Positions 51,238 to 59,546 of a DNA stretch of 64,000 bases are shown piece after piece; the first letter of the stretch is position 1; the number at the start of each line of letters is the position of its first letter. The notes under the pieces were generated by a model, which saw nothing but the letters and a program-made list of their open reading frames with translations, was not told where the DNA came from and ran no database searches. A program made the position numbers and the translations under genes. Source of the DNA: Blastopirellula retiformator (lineage in GTDB: Bacteria > Planctomycetota > Planctomycetia > Pirellulales > Pirellulaceae). The stretch is from assembly GCF_007859755.1 (NCBI RefSeq), contig NZ_SJPF01000001.1:1042082-1106081 (forward strand), read 5' to 3'.

Positions 51238-51306
51238 GTTCGCTCACGCGTCGCGTTTGTGCGACAGCACGCATTAGCGCATCGCGACCATGAGAAGGGG
51301 AATCGC

Positions 51307-52215
51307 GTGAGCAAGATCGCGTTCTTGTTCCCTGGTCAGGGAGCTCAATACGTCGGCATGGGCAAGCAGCTCGCCGCTTCGAGTCCGAAGGCGGCTGAGT
51401 TGTTCGAGCGCGCCGCTGACATTCTTGGCTACGATCTCGCTGAGCTTTGTTTTAATGGTCCGGCCGCTCGGCTCGATTCAACCGTTTACAGCCAGCCGGC
51501 TTTGTTCGTAACTAGCATCGCCGCGCTCGAATCGATGCGCGAAGAAAACCCCGATGCACTTCTATCGTGCGAAGGAACCGCCGGGCTAAGCCTGGGCGAG
51601 TACACCGCGATGGTCTTCGCCGGGGTGATGCAGTTTGAAGACGCCTTGAAGGTCGTGCAGATCCGGGGCGCTGCGATGCAAGCTGCCGCCGACGCCGTCC
51701 CCAGCGGGATGGTCAGCGTGCTGGGACTCGATCGAGATCAAGTCGCCGCCATCTGTGCGGAGGCGCGCGAAAACGATATCCTCGAAATCGCAAATCTGCT
51801 TTGTCCCGGCAATATCGTCGTTTCCGGGTCCAATGACGCCTGCGAACGCGTCCCGGCCGTTGCTGAAAAAGCAGGGGCGATGAAGGTGATGCCGCTGGCG
51901 GTAGCCGGCGCGTTTCATACGCAAATCATGCAGCCTGCGGTCGAAAAACTGACCGCGGCCCTGGCTGATGTGCCGATGTCGGCGCCGCGGATTCTGGTGG
52001 TGTCGAACGTCGACGCCGTGCCGCACAGCGATCCAGAAGAAATTCGCCAGCTGTTGATTCAGCAGGTTTGCTCCCCGGTTCGCTGGGAAGATTCGATGCG
52101 TTTTCTGCTAGAAGCGGGATTCGACGAGTTTTATGAGATCGGCGCTGGTCGCGTGCTTCGCGGCTTAATGAAGCGAATCGATCGCAAAGCGCAATTCAAC
52201 AACATTTCGGCCTAA
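51307..52215 (+). CDS. fabD: Malonyl-CoA:ACP transacylase FabD
   Basis: A 302-residue enzyme that loads malonyl groups from CoA onto acyl carrier protein. Seen: FLFPGQGAQYVGMGKQ at the start, the nucleophile region GLSLGEYTAMVFAG, and the catalytic His in VAGAFHTQIM. The residue before the active Ser is Leu (GLSLG), where FabD usually has His (GHSLG). The start is GTG at 51307, with AAGGGG upstream; the upstream in-frame codons are not typical of FabD. It is followed by fabG after 37 bp. Confidence 0.94.
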   Translation: MSKIAFLFPGQGAQYVGMGKQLAASSPKAAELFERAADILGYDLAELCFNGPAARLDSTVYSQPALFVTSIAALESMREENPDALLSCEGTAGLSLGEYTAMVFAGVMQFEDALKVVQIRGAAMQAAADAVPSGMVSVLGLDRDQVAAICAEARENDILEIANLLCPGNIVVSGSNDACERVPAVAEKAGAMKVMPLAVAGAFHTQIMQPAVEKLTAALADVPMSAPRILVVSNVDAVPHSDPEEIRQLLIQQVCSPVRWEDSMRFLLEAGFDEFYEIGAGRVLRGLMKRIDRKAQFNNISA

Positions 52216-52252
52216 GGCTCAATCGCGCCGCAGCCAACAACGTAAGGTGATT

Positions 52253-53026
52253 ATGATGAGCGACACAGCCCACGCCGTATTGCCGGTCGACCTGACCGGC
52301 CTAACCGCCATCGTCACCGGCGCCTCGCAGGGGATCGGTCGATCGATCGCCATCGCGTTGGGTTCGCGTGGCGCCAAGGTCGCCGTTATCGCTCGCAACG
52401 CCGAGAAGCTGGCCGACACCGTCAAGACGATCACCGAAGCCGGCGGCGAAGCCGAGGCCTACAGCTGCGACGTGACCCAGCGCGAGAGCGTCGAGTTGGT
52501 CATCGACTCGGTCGTCGAGAAATGGGGCAAGCTCGATATCCTGGTCAACAACGCCGGCGTGACTCGCGACAACCTATTGCCGGTGATGACCGACGACGAA
52601 TGGGACAACGTCATTGAGACGAACCTTCGCGGCATGTTCCTCTTCACCCGCGCTGCGTCGAAGCAGATGATGCGTGCTCGCTTTGGTCGAATCATCAACA
52701 TCAGCTCGGTTTCGGGGTTGATCGGCAATCCGGGCCAGACCAACTACTCGGCCTCGAAGGCGGGCATGATTGGCTTCACCCGCAGCCTGGCCCGCGAGCT
52801 TGGCAAACGTAAGGTGACCGTGAACGCGGTTTGCCCTGGTTTTATCGAAAGCGATATGACCAAAGCCCTGGGCTCGGCGGTGATGGACGAGGTCAAAAAG
52901 CGGATCCCGGCACAGCGAATGGGAAAACCGGAAGAGATCGCCGATGGCGTACTTTTTCTGGCAAGCCCGCAAGCTGCCTACATTACTGGGCAAATTCTGA
53001 CAATTGACGGCGGAATGATCGGTTAA
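52253..53026 (+). CDS. fabG: 3-oxoacyl-ACP reductase FabG
   Basis: A 257-residue short-chain dehydrogenase that reduces 3-oxoacyl-ACP with NADPH. Seen: TGASQGIGRSIA (cofactor loop), LVNNAGVTRDNLL, INISSVSGLIGNPGQTNYSASKAG (catalytic Ser, Tyr and Lys) and NAVCPGFIESDM. Length is normal. Two ATG codons (52253 and 52256) follow the AAGGTG site; either could be used. It stands between fabD and acpP in the conserved order. Confidence 0.95.
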   Translation: MMSDTAHAVLPVDLTGLTAIVTGASQGIGRSIAIALGSRGAKVAVIARNAEKLADTVKTITEAGGEAEAYSCDVTQRESVELVIDSVVEKWGKLDILVNNAGVTRDNLLPVMTDDEWDNVIETNLRGMFLFTRAASKQMMRARFGRIINISSVSGLIGNPGQTNYSASKAGMIGFTRSLARELGKRKVTVNAVCPGFIESDMTKALGSAVMDEVKKRIPAQRMGKPEEIADGVLFLASPQAAYITGQILTIDGGMIG

Positions 53027-53249
53027 TCGGGGGTTCCCCTAATCGACGAAACTTGCTGACCTGAATACATTTAAGACTAGAGTCTCGCAAGTCTTCCGGA
53101 TCGGAACGAATTACCGCGGCACAGGTCTCTTCCACCTTGACCTGTCTTGCAGAATTCCTCTATCTTGTTGGACTTGAATTTTTAACGTTTGCACAGTTTA
53201 CAAAGTAAATAAGCCAGATTCATTGGTTTCTTGCGGAGGGCTTCAGGCC

Positions 53250-53486
53250 GTGTCGGTACAAGAACGCGTATTTGAGATCGTCGCCAGCCAATTGGGCGTC
53301 GACCAAGACAAAATCACGATGGAGAGTTCGTTCGTCAACGATCTCGGCGCCGATTCGCTCGATACGGTCGAGTTGGTGATGGAACTGGAAGAAGAGTTCG
53401 ACATCGATATTCCGGAAGACGCCGCTGACAAGATCGAAACGGTCGGTCAGGCGATCAAGTTTATCGAAGAAGCTAAGAATTCTTAA
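53250..53486 (+). CDS. acpP: Acyl carrier protein
   Basis: A 78-residue acidic protein starting at GTG 53250 ([11 protein letters not shown]), with GGAGGG 9 bases upstream; an earlier in-frame start at 53223 would lack this spacing. The 4'-phosphopantetheine site is [11 protein letters not shown] (Ser about 38). It carries growing acyl chains for FabD, FabG and FabF, all encoded alongside. The 223-bp gap before it is AT-rich near 53160-53220 and may hold a separate promoter, which is common for acpP because ACP is needed in excess. Confidence 0.96.
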   Translation: MSVQERVFEIVASQLGVDQDKITMESSFVNDLGADSLDTVELVMELEEEFDIDIPEDAADKIETVGQAIKFIEEAKNS

Positions 53487-53516
53487 TTTCGTCGACCTTC
53501 GGAAGAGTTCAAGGGA

Positions 53517-54758
53517 ATGAAACGACGAGTCGTCGTTACCGGTCTGGGAATCGTCACCTCCCTCAGCCATCGTCTAGATGAATTCTGGACGAAGCTGACG
53601 GCGGGGGAGAGCGGCATTCACGACCTGAAGCTGCTGGATACCTCCCGCTTCAAAGTAAGGTTTGGCGGGGACGTCTACGACTGGAACCCGGTCGATTACT
53701 TTGATTCGAAAGAGATGAATCGCGTTGACCGCTTCACGCAATTTGCGATGGTCGGTGCGGTTGATGCGATCAGCGATTCGAAGATCGACTTCTCGAACTA
53801 CGACTCTTTCCGTTGTGGTGTGATTCTCGGATCTGGAATCGGCGGTTTGCAGACGATCGAAGATCAAGTCGAGCGTTTGCTGATGAAGGGCCCCGACCGG
53901 GTCTCGCCAATGACGATTCCGAAGCTGATGCTCAACGCAGCTGGCGGAAACATCTCGATCCGCTACGGCCTTCGCGGTCCCAATTTCACGGTTGCGACCG
54001 CCTGTGCCAGCGCCACCAACGCCATCGGCGATGCGATGAAGGCCATCCAATACGATGAAGCCGACGTCATGGTCACCGGCGGTACTGAAGCCGCGATCAC
54101 GCCGATGGGCATGAGCGCCTTCGCCAATATGCGAGCCCTCTCAACTCGCAACGCTGATCCGACCAAAGCCAGCCGTCCGTTTGACCTTGGTCGCGACGGG
54201 TTCGTGATGAGCGAAGGCGCAGGCATCGTCGTGTTGGAAGAATTGGAATCGGCCAAAGCTCGCGGCGCCACCATCTATGCCGAACTGGTTGGCTATGGAT
54301 GTAGCGGCGACGCCGGGCACATCACGTCGCCGGACGAAGAAGGACGTGGAGCCGCTCGCGCGATGCAAAATGCACTGAACGACGGTCGCCTCGATCCGAC
54401 CAAGATTGATTACATTAACGCCCACGGCACCAGCACGCCGCCGGGTGACATCGCCGAAACGACGGCGATCAAAAAGGTGTACGGCGATCACGCCTACAAG
54501 CTGGCCGTCTCCAGCACCAAGAGCGCCTTGGGGCACTCCCTGGGCGCCTCGGGCGGTATTGAAATGGTGATCTCGATCATGGCGCTCAAGACCAGCACCA
54601 TCCCGCCGACAATCAACCTCGAAGATCCTGATCCGAAGTGCGACCTCGACTACACGCCGAACGTCGCCAAGCAGCGCGATCTTACCTACGTGATGAGCAA
54701 CAGCTTTGGCTTTGGCGGCCATAACGCTTCGGTCATCATCGGTAAGTATGACGGCTAA
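53517..54758 (+). CDS. fabF: 3-oxoacyl-ACP synthase II FabF
   Basis: A 413-residue condensing enzyme that elongates acyl-ACP with malonyl-ACP. Catalytic Cys is in TVATACASATNAIGDAM (about residue 163), the two catalytic His in NAHGTSTPPGD and SALGHSLGASGG. Length and motifs are normal for KAS II. It starts at ATG 53517, 30 bp after acpP, and ends the cluster, followed by a terminator at 54782. Confidence 0.96.
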   Translation: MKRRVVVTGLGIVTSLSHRLDEFWTKLTAGESGIHDLKLLDTSRFKVRFGGDVYDWNPVDYFDSKEMNRVDRFTQFAMVGAVDAISDSKIDFSNYDSFRCGVILGSGIGGLQTIEDQVERLLMKGPDRVSPMTIPKLMLNAAGGNISIRYGLRGPNFTVATACASATNAIGDAMKAIQYDEADVMVTGGTEAAITPMGMSAFANMRALSTRNADPTKASRPFDLGRDGFVMSEGAGIVVLEELESAKARGATIYAELVGYGCSGDAGHITSPDEEGRGAARAMQNALNDGRLDPTKIDYINAHGTSTPPGDIAETTAIKKVYGDHAYKLAVSSTKSALGHSLGASGGIEMVISIMALKTSTIPPTINLEDPDPKCDLDYTPNVAKQRDLTYVMSNSFGFGGHNASVIIGKYDG

Positions 54759-54781
54759 GCGCCGCGACGCTTTGAACCAAC

Positions 54782-54812
54782 AAAGGCGTTCCGCTAGGGA
54801 CGCCTTTTTTTA
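54782..54812 (+). terminator. Rho-independent terminator of the fab cluster
   Basis: AAAGGCGTTCC pairs with GGGACGCCTTT around a short loop, followed by a run of T (54804-54811). It lies 24 bp after the fabF stop codon. Confidence 0.9.
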
Positions 54813-54976
54813 TGCGCTTTCGTCAGTCCCGTTTCGCGAATTGGGAGAGATCCCAGATGCGGGCCTCTCGGCTTGAGCGATAACGTCCTAATTCCTGCGC
54901 ACATTTGAGAGCCAGCCCTGGCTCTGGTATGGATTTGATTACCAACATCAACCACCACCAGAACCAAGGACTGACC

Positions 54977-56197
54977 ATGACGAATGTACCAGAAGAACGG
55001 ACCAGCGAAGAGATCCGGGATGCGATTAAAATTGACGGCGACGCGGTGCGGGGGCATCTTGATGAGCTGGTCCGCTCAACCGTCGAGGAGACGTTGAATC
55101 AGATGCTCGATGCCGAAGCGGATCAGATTTGCAAGGCGAAACGCTACGAACGTTCACCAGACCGCGTCGATTCGCGAGCCGGGTCGTATTCGCGGAAGCT
55201 GCAGACCAAGGCGGGCGAGGTTTCGCTGAAAGTTCCGCGACTGCGGAGCTTGCCGCTCGAGACGCAGATCATCGAACGCTACAAGCGACGCGAATCGAGC
55301 GTCGAAGAGGCGCTCGTTGAGATGTATCTGGCAGGCGTTTCGGTCCGTCGCGTTGAAGACATCACCGAGGCGCTTTGGGGAACGCGAGTCAGCTCCAGCA
55401 CCGTCAGCGAGCTGAACCAGAAGATCTACGAGCGGATCGAAGCGTGGCGAAATCGGCCGCTGGAAGGCGAACATCCGTACGTGATGCTCGACGGCATCTG
55501 GCTGAAACGTAGCTGGGGCGGCGAGGTGAAGAACGTGGCGATCTTAGTGGCGGTCGGCGTCGGCGCTGATGGACATCGCGAGATTCTCGGGGTCGCCGAA
55601 GGGAAGAAGGAGGATAGCGAAAGCTGGCGAACGTTCCTGCGTTACCTGAAGGAGCGCGGATTGAAGGGCGTGCGGCTGATCACGAGCGACAAGTGCCTCG
55701 GCCTGGTCGAAGCGCTGGGAGACTTCTTCCCAGACGCGGCCTGGCAGCGCTGCATCGTCCACTTTTATCGCAACGTGTTGAAAGACGTGCCGCGAGCGAA
55801 GTCAGGCGACGTGGCGGCGATGCTGAAGGCGGTTCACGCGCAAGAGGATCGCGCGGCGGCGGAAGCGAAGGCAGCACTGGTCACCGAGAAGCTGATCTCG
55901 CTTCGGCTGGGCGCGGCGGCGAAATGCTTCCGCGACGGCTACCAGGAAACGCTGGCGTACATGGCGTTCCCGCGAGAACACTGGACGCGGCTGCGGAGCA
56001 ACAACATGCTGGAGCGGATCATGAAAGAGATCCGGCGACGAACACGAGTCGTGGGAGCGTTTCCGGACGGCCAAAGCGCCCTGATGCTGGTCGCAGCCCG
56101 GCTGCGCCACATCGCCGGCACGCACTGGGGGACAAGGCGCTACCTCGACATGGACCGCCTCCGCGAACCGGAGGAGCGAGAAGACGGCAAAGTTTAA
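54977..56197 (+). CDS. IS256-family transposase
   Basis: A 406-residue mutator/IS256-type DDE transposase. Catalytic residues are seen in PYVMLDGIWLK (D), RLITSDKCLGLVEAL (D) and SNNMLERIMKEIRRRTRVVG (E), with the RCIVHFYRN segment in between. Length and the C-terminal YLDM motif are normal, so it looks intact and may be active. The ATG at 54977 follows AAGGA; the frame is open further upstream through the left inverted repeat, which is not expected to be coding. Confidence 0.93.
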   Translation: MTNVPEERTSEEIRDAIKIDGDAVRGHLDELVRSTVEETLNQMLDAEADQICKAKRYERSPDRVDSRAGSYSRKLQTKAGEVSLKVPRLRSLPLETQIIERYKRRESSVEEALVEMYLAGVSVRRVEDITEALWGTRVSSSTVSELNQKIYERIEAWRNRPLEGEHPYVMLDGIWLKRSWGGEVKNVAILVAVGVGADGHREILGVAEGKKEDSESWRTFLRYLKERGLKGVRLITSDKCLGLVEALGDFFPDAAWQRCIVHFYRNVLKDVPRAKSGDVAAMLKAVHAQEDRAAAEAKAALVTEKLISLRLGAAAKCFRDGYQETLAYMAFPREHWTRLRSNNMLERIMKEIRRRTRVVGAFPDGQSALMLVAARLRHIAGTHWGTRRYLDMDRLREPEEREDGKV

Positions 56198-58641
56198 AAA
56201 ATTGTTTTTGCCGCGCGCGGCAAAAACAATTTTCCAGAGTCAGGCTGAAAATCAAATGTGCGCAACTTGACGGACGGTACCCTTGAGCGACTGACCAGCG
56301 AATCGTTCTGAGGAGAGAACGCGACCGCGACGGCGCCCGGGTGGGGCAGATGTGCGATCACCGCGCCGCTGCGTGATTCTCGTAGCGTAACTCCTTGCGG
56401 CGCGTCAGAATCGATGGTCGCCGCCACCGCTCCGTCGTTGGCGAATTCGATATAGCCCGCGTGCGGAAGCGTGGAAACGATCGCCCCGGTCGCGGCGTCA
56501 TAGAGGCGCGTCTCGAACTCGGCCGGCGCTCCGCCGGCTTCCAGTAGTTGCGAGCCGTCAGGCGTAAACTGAACTGATTGGGGCGCGCCGCCGATCGGCT
56601 GTTCCAGCGACCACCGAGTTTCTTCGCCTGCGATCACCAGTTTGACGACGCTTTGGTAGTTCCTTTCATCGGCCCTGACTGCTGCGAACAGGTCGAGTTC
56701 GGCTCGATTTCCCATTACCACTTCGCTGCCGGTAGGCAGCGTCTGCGCGATCGCATTTTTGTAAGGAGCAAGCGGAGTCGGTCGTGGGGGATCGACTTGC
56801 GAGTAGGCGAGTTCCCACAGCCCAGAGCTGGCCATGTACAGCGACTTGCCCGATGTGCTCCACCAGATTCTCTCAACCCGATCGTGGAATGAGTGGACTT
56901 GTTTCCGCTCACCAGTGCTGCGGTTCCAGAGCGAGAGTTGACCGCCGGGCTGGCGTCGGTCGCCACCTCCCAGGACTACGTCTTCTCCATCGGCGGAAAA
57001 CGTAATCGTGCTGACGTTGGCCAGACTCTCATGACGCTTCTGCCCCAGGGGCGTGCGTAGTTCCTGTTCGCAGGCGAAAGTCTGTAGATTCCAGAGACGA
57101 ACCATTGCCCCCAGCTGTCCCGAGGGCTTCTTGTTGCGCTCGTCACTGCAGTCGGCGATCGCCAGGTACTTGCTGTCGGGGCTGAAAGCGAGGCAGTGCG
57201 AGTCGGCGGAGCATTCTTGAATCGTCTTCAGTTCGCGTCCCGATGCTAACTCCCATAGTTTGACTTCCGCCCGGTTAGCCGCCGCACTTTCGGCCGCACT
57301 CGAAGACTGGGAAGCGGTTGCCAGCAATTTACCATCGGGCGAGATGGTCATCGTCAGGAAGCAAGGGGCCTCGTCGCGAAGAGAAAATCGCTCGGTTTGC
57401 GTTGGCCAATCCCAAACCGATAGATAGGTGCGGCTGTCGGGCGAATTGGGGTAAGCATTTTCCTCGCTGAGTAAGACGAGCGTATGAGCATCGTCGGACA
57501 GCAAGATTTTTTTCACCTGATGCGGGAGGTTGATCGTTTCGATTACTTCGTTCGTCGAAAGATCCCACAGATTTAATCTCCCCCGTAGCGGCCGACGGAG
57601 CGTTAACGCCACCAGCTCGTTAGCGAGGATCTTCGTCGCATTCCCCGTCTCGGCTTGAAAGGGATCGCCAAGAGCGGCCGCCAATTGGATCTCGTGGATC
57701 GACTTGCCGGTCGTAGGGTCCGAGATCGTCAGGCGGCGGTCGCTCAGACGGGCAATGTTTTTCGTGTCGATTTCTGGCAAGATCGGGCGCAATACTCGAT
57801 GAACAGGTACATCGGTTCTGGTTGGATCGAAGGCGCCTTGCTCGATGTCCCAGAACTGTGTTGTCTCGGGCCCAGTTTGCGAGATCGAAAGACCGGAATT
57901 ATCGGCGGCGAATGCAAGGGATGGCATGGTTGGCTCTTCGGTCAGCGGCAGAACCGGAGAGGGAAGGGGAACGCCGGTCAACGCGTCCCAAATTGATATC
58001 TGCAGCGTTCCCCGCTCTGGATCGACAAACGATTGGGGAACGAAGCCGGTTAGATATTTTCCGTCGCGAGAAGCCAGCGGATTGGCGATGACGCCATGCG
58101 GAACGTTAGCGATCTTGACCGGATCCCAGGTTTGGCGATCTAGGATACGGACTTCGCACAGACGCTCGGCCGGCAGTCGCGCATCGTAGCAAGAGGTGAT
58201 CATCACGTTGGCTTCACTGACTAGAAACTCGATCCCGTCGATGTTGCGTTGTTGCAACTGGGCGATCTTGTGTCCCGATGCGCAATCAACGACGCTGCAA
58301 AAACGATCGTCGCTCCAGACGAAGAACTGGCTGTCGGGGGAAAAGCGAAACTCGCGCCAGCCGGTTCGAACGCAGGCGATCTCTTGGCCAGAGTCGACCC
58401 GCCGAAGCGAGAGGTAGTTATCGCGCAGCGACCAGGGGCGGTAGTAATCGTGCGGTTCCTGTTGACGCGACAAGACGACATACTGCCCGTCTGGACTGTA
58501 TTGCATTTGCGGCAATGGAGCGTCGAGTGAGACGATGGCAGCCGGGGCGATTGGCTCGGCGGCAACTGGCGTCACTTCTTGCGCGGTGAGGACTCCCGGG
58601 GAGAGAGTGAACAGTCCGAGAAGAATCGAAGTGCGGAACAT
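56194..58641 (-). CDS. Exported WD40/beta-propeller protein with IS-derived C-terminus
   Basis: An 815-residue protein with a signal peptide (MFRTSILLGLFTLSPGVLTA). Repeats of about 40-50 residues run throughout: SLDAPLPQMQYSPDGQYVVL, EFRFSPDSQFFVWSDD, TMTISPDGKLLATASQSS, CLAFSPDSKYLAIADCSD, TITFSADGEDVVLGGGD, SVQFTPDGSQLLEAGG and VAVAFSPQNDSLVS. These look like WD40-type blades. At ...VPSVKL the frame enters the right inverted repeat of the IS256 element, so the last 20 or so residues (RTFDFQPDSGKLFLPRAAKT...) are IS sequence and the native 3' end is lost. Whether the truncated protein is stable is unknown. Confidence 0.83.
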   Translation of the reverse strand: MFRTSILLGLFTLSPGVLTAQEVTPVAAEPIAPAAIVSLDAPLPQMQYSPDGQYVVLSRQQEPHDYYRPWSLRDNYLSLRRVDSGQEIACVRTGWREFRFSPDSQFFVWSDDRFCSVVDCASGHKIAQLQQRNIDGIEFLVSEANVMITSCYDARLPAERLCEVRILDRQTWDPVKIANVPHGVIANPLASRDGKYLTGFVPQSFVDPERGTLQISIWDALTGVPLPSPVLPLTEEPTMPSLAFAADNSGLSISQTGPETTQFWDIEQGAFDPTRTDVPVHRVLRPILPEIDTKNIARLSDRRLTISDPTTGKSIHEIQLAAALGDPFQAETGNATKILANELVALTLRRPLRGRLNLWDLSTNEVIETINLPHQVKKILLSDDAHTLVLLSEENAYPNSPDSRTYLSVWDWPTQTERFSLRDEAPCFLTMTISPDGKLLATASQSSSAAESAAANRAEVKLWELASGRELKTIQECSADSHCLAFSPDSKYLAIADCSDERNKKPSGQLGAMVRLWNLQTFACEQELRTPLGQKRHESLANVSTITFSADGEDVVLGGGDRRQPGGQLSLWNRSTGERKQVHSFHDRVERIWWSTSGKSLYMASSGLWELAYSQVDPPRPTPLAPYKNAIAQTLPTGSEVVMGNRAELDLFAAVRADERNYQSVVKLVIAGEETRWSLEQPIGGAPQSVQFTPDGSQLLEAGGAPAEFETRLYDAATGAIVSTLPHAGYIEFANDGAVAATIDSDAPQGVTLRESRSGAVIAHLPHPGAVAVAFSPQNDSLVSRSRVPSVKLRTFDFQPDSGKLFLPRAAKTIF
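56198..56233. other. 36-bp perfect palindrome after the transposase stop
   Basis: AAAATTGTTTTTGCCGCG (56198-56215) is followed at once by its exact reverse complement, with no loop base. It starts one base after the transposase stop codon and ends at the right inverted repeat. It would act as a bidirectional terminator and may shield the element from outside transcription. The stop codon of the beta-propeller frame (56194-56196) lies just beyond it. Confidence 0.9.
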
Positions 58642-58784
58642 GTTGTCGGCCCTGGCTTGATCAAGTTACAGAGGATCACATCCATGTCTCGGCCCCTATT
58701 AGAACGATCCGCTTATCGATTGCCAGAATGTTTTTGCAGATTACGACAAGGCGCATGCGTCGTTCGCACGTGAACCAGCAGTAC

Positions 58785-59031
58785 GATTGCGCGCCCGGTA
58801 AGTTGCTGCGTCATTTGGTCGGGCCCGAGTTCTAGGATCGTTGTCGTCAGGACGTTATGGTCGATGACGTCGCCGCGAATGTTATGGAATTCGATCCGAT
58901 CGCCGAGTTTGAAAGGTCGACCGACCGCCTTCATGATCGAACCGGAGATGCACTGAATCAATTCTTTCAGTGCGATTACCACCGCTACGGCGAACGCCAA
59001 GATCGAGATCGTCACGTGCTAAATCTGCGAC
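58785..59031 (-). pseudogene. Fragment of an MscS-type mechanosensitive channel
   Basis: The frame reads TISILAFAVAVVIALKELIQ followed by GRPFKLGDRIEFHNIRGDVIDHNVLTTTILELG, which matches the pore-lining helix and start of the beta domain of MscS-like channels. The upstream part is missing: an in-frame TAG lies just before it and the IS3-family remnant abuts at about 59032. Downstream, similarity ends near GRAIVL and the frame runs out at 58713 in unrelated sequence. Only about 75 of several hundred residues remain, so it cannot function. Confidence 0.75.
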
Positions 59032-59453
59032 TGGCCTGCCCCCTTTTTCTGTACCAAGCCTTATGAAAGATCGGTTTGGGAAACAGGTAACGATTGGGTG
59101 GGGTCGCTGTGCTGCTGCAACGCAGGGAGCGCAGCGACTGGAGTGGAAGCGGCACAGCAACGCGCGAACTCGGACGGGATCAGGTAGCCCAAGCTGCTGT
59201 GCGGGCGTCGCTCGTTGAAGTCTTCTCGCCAGGCCCGAGCTTTGATCCTCGCGTCCTCCTCGTTCAGCAGGTCGGTCTGGTGCAGGTACTCGTCGCGAAG
59301 GCGGCTGTTGAAGCTTTCGCACAAGCCGTTCTGGCTGGTTGCGGCCGCGCTGGTCGGCGTTGACCTGCATCGACGAATCTTGAGGATTCGCCTGCTTCGG
59401 TCGCCTGGACCAGCTTGCCTCACTAACGCCAGAAACGCTACACCTATCAGCAA
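59032..59453 (-). mobile_element. Remnant of an IS3-family insertion sequence
   Basis: The block holds the 3' end of an IS3-type orfB (59061-59453) and, at 59032-59057, TGGCCTGCCCCCTTTTTCTG, similar to the terminal repeats of IS3-family elements of the IS407 type (TGACCTGCCCCC). The element ends exactly where the MscS fragment begins. The other end and most of orfAB are missing. Confidence 0.62.
59061..59453 (-). pseudogene. 3' fragment of IS3-family transposase orfB
   Basis: Residues about 40-105 of this frame, QNGLCESFNSRLRDEYLHQT followed by WREDFNERRPHSSLGYLIPSEFA, are the C-terminal part of an rve-type integrase core, including the catalytic Glu region (CESFN). The first 38 residues (LVRQAGPGDRSRRILKIRRC) are not recognisable transposase and probably come from an internal deletion. 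The first two catalytic Asp residues are missing, so it is inactive. Confidence 0.8.
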
Positions 59454-59546
59454 AACGCTCTAATCGGGATCTTGTAGCTTTTTCGCCCGCTTAGACAGGG
59501 GGAATTTCTTTTGGCTCGGGGAAACCGTAGCTCCATCAAAGCCGGT

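Larger units (their letters stand above)
54896..56264 (+). mobile_element. IS256-family insertion sequence
   Basis: About 1369 bp with imperfect terminal inverted repeats: 54896-54927 begins TGCGCACATTTGA and ends CTCTGG; 56234-56264 read in reverse complement also begins TGCGCACATTTGA and ends ACTCTGG. Between them is one transposase gene and a strong palindrome. I see no 8- or 9-bp target duplication in the flanks (left CCTAATTCC, right ACTTGACGG), so a flank may have been lost after insertion. The right end lies inside the reading frame of the beta-propeller gene. Confidence 0.88.

Noticed and set aside
53160-53215. Promoter directly upstream of acpP
   Set aside because: AT-rich with TTGGAC, TTGAAT and TTGCAC hexamers, but none has a convincing -10 at 16-18 bases, so no box was called.
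54698-54760. Remaining 3' end of the propeller gene left of the IS256 element
   Set aside because: No frame in 54813-54895 continues WD40-like sequence on the minus strand, and fabF with its terminator occupies the rest.
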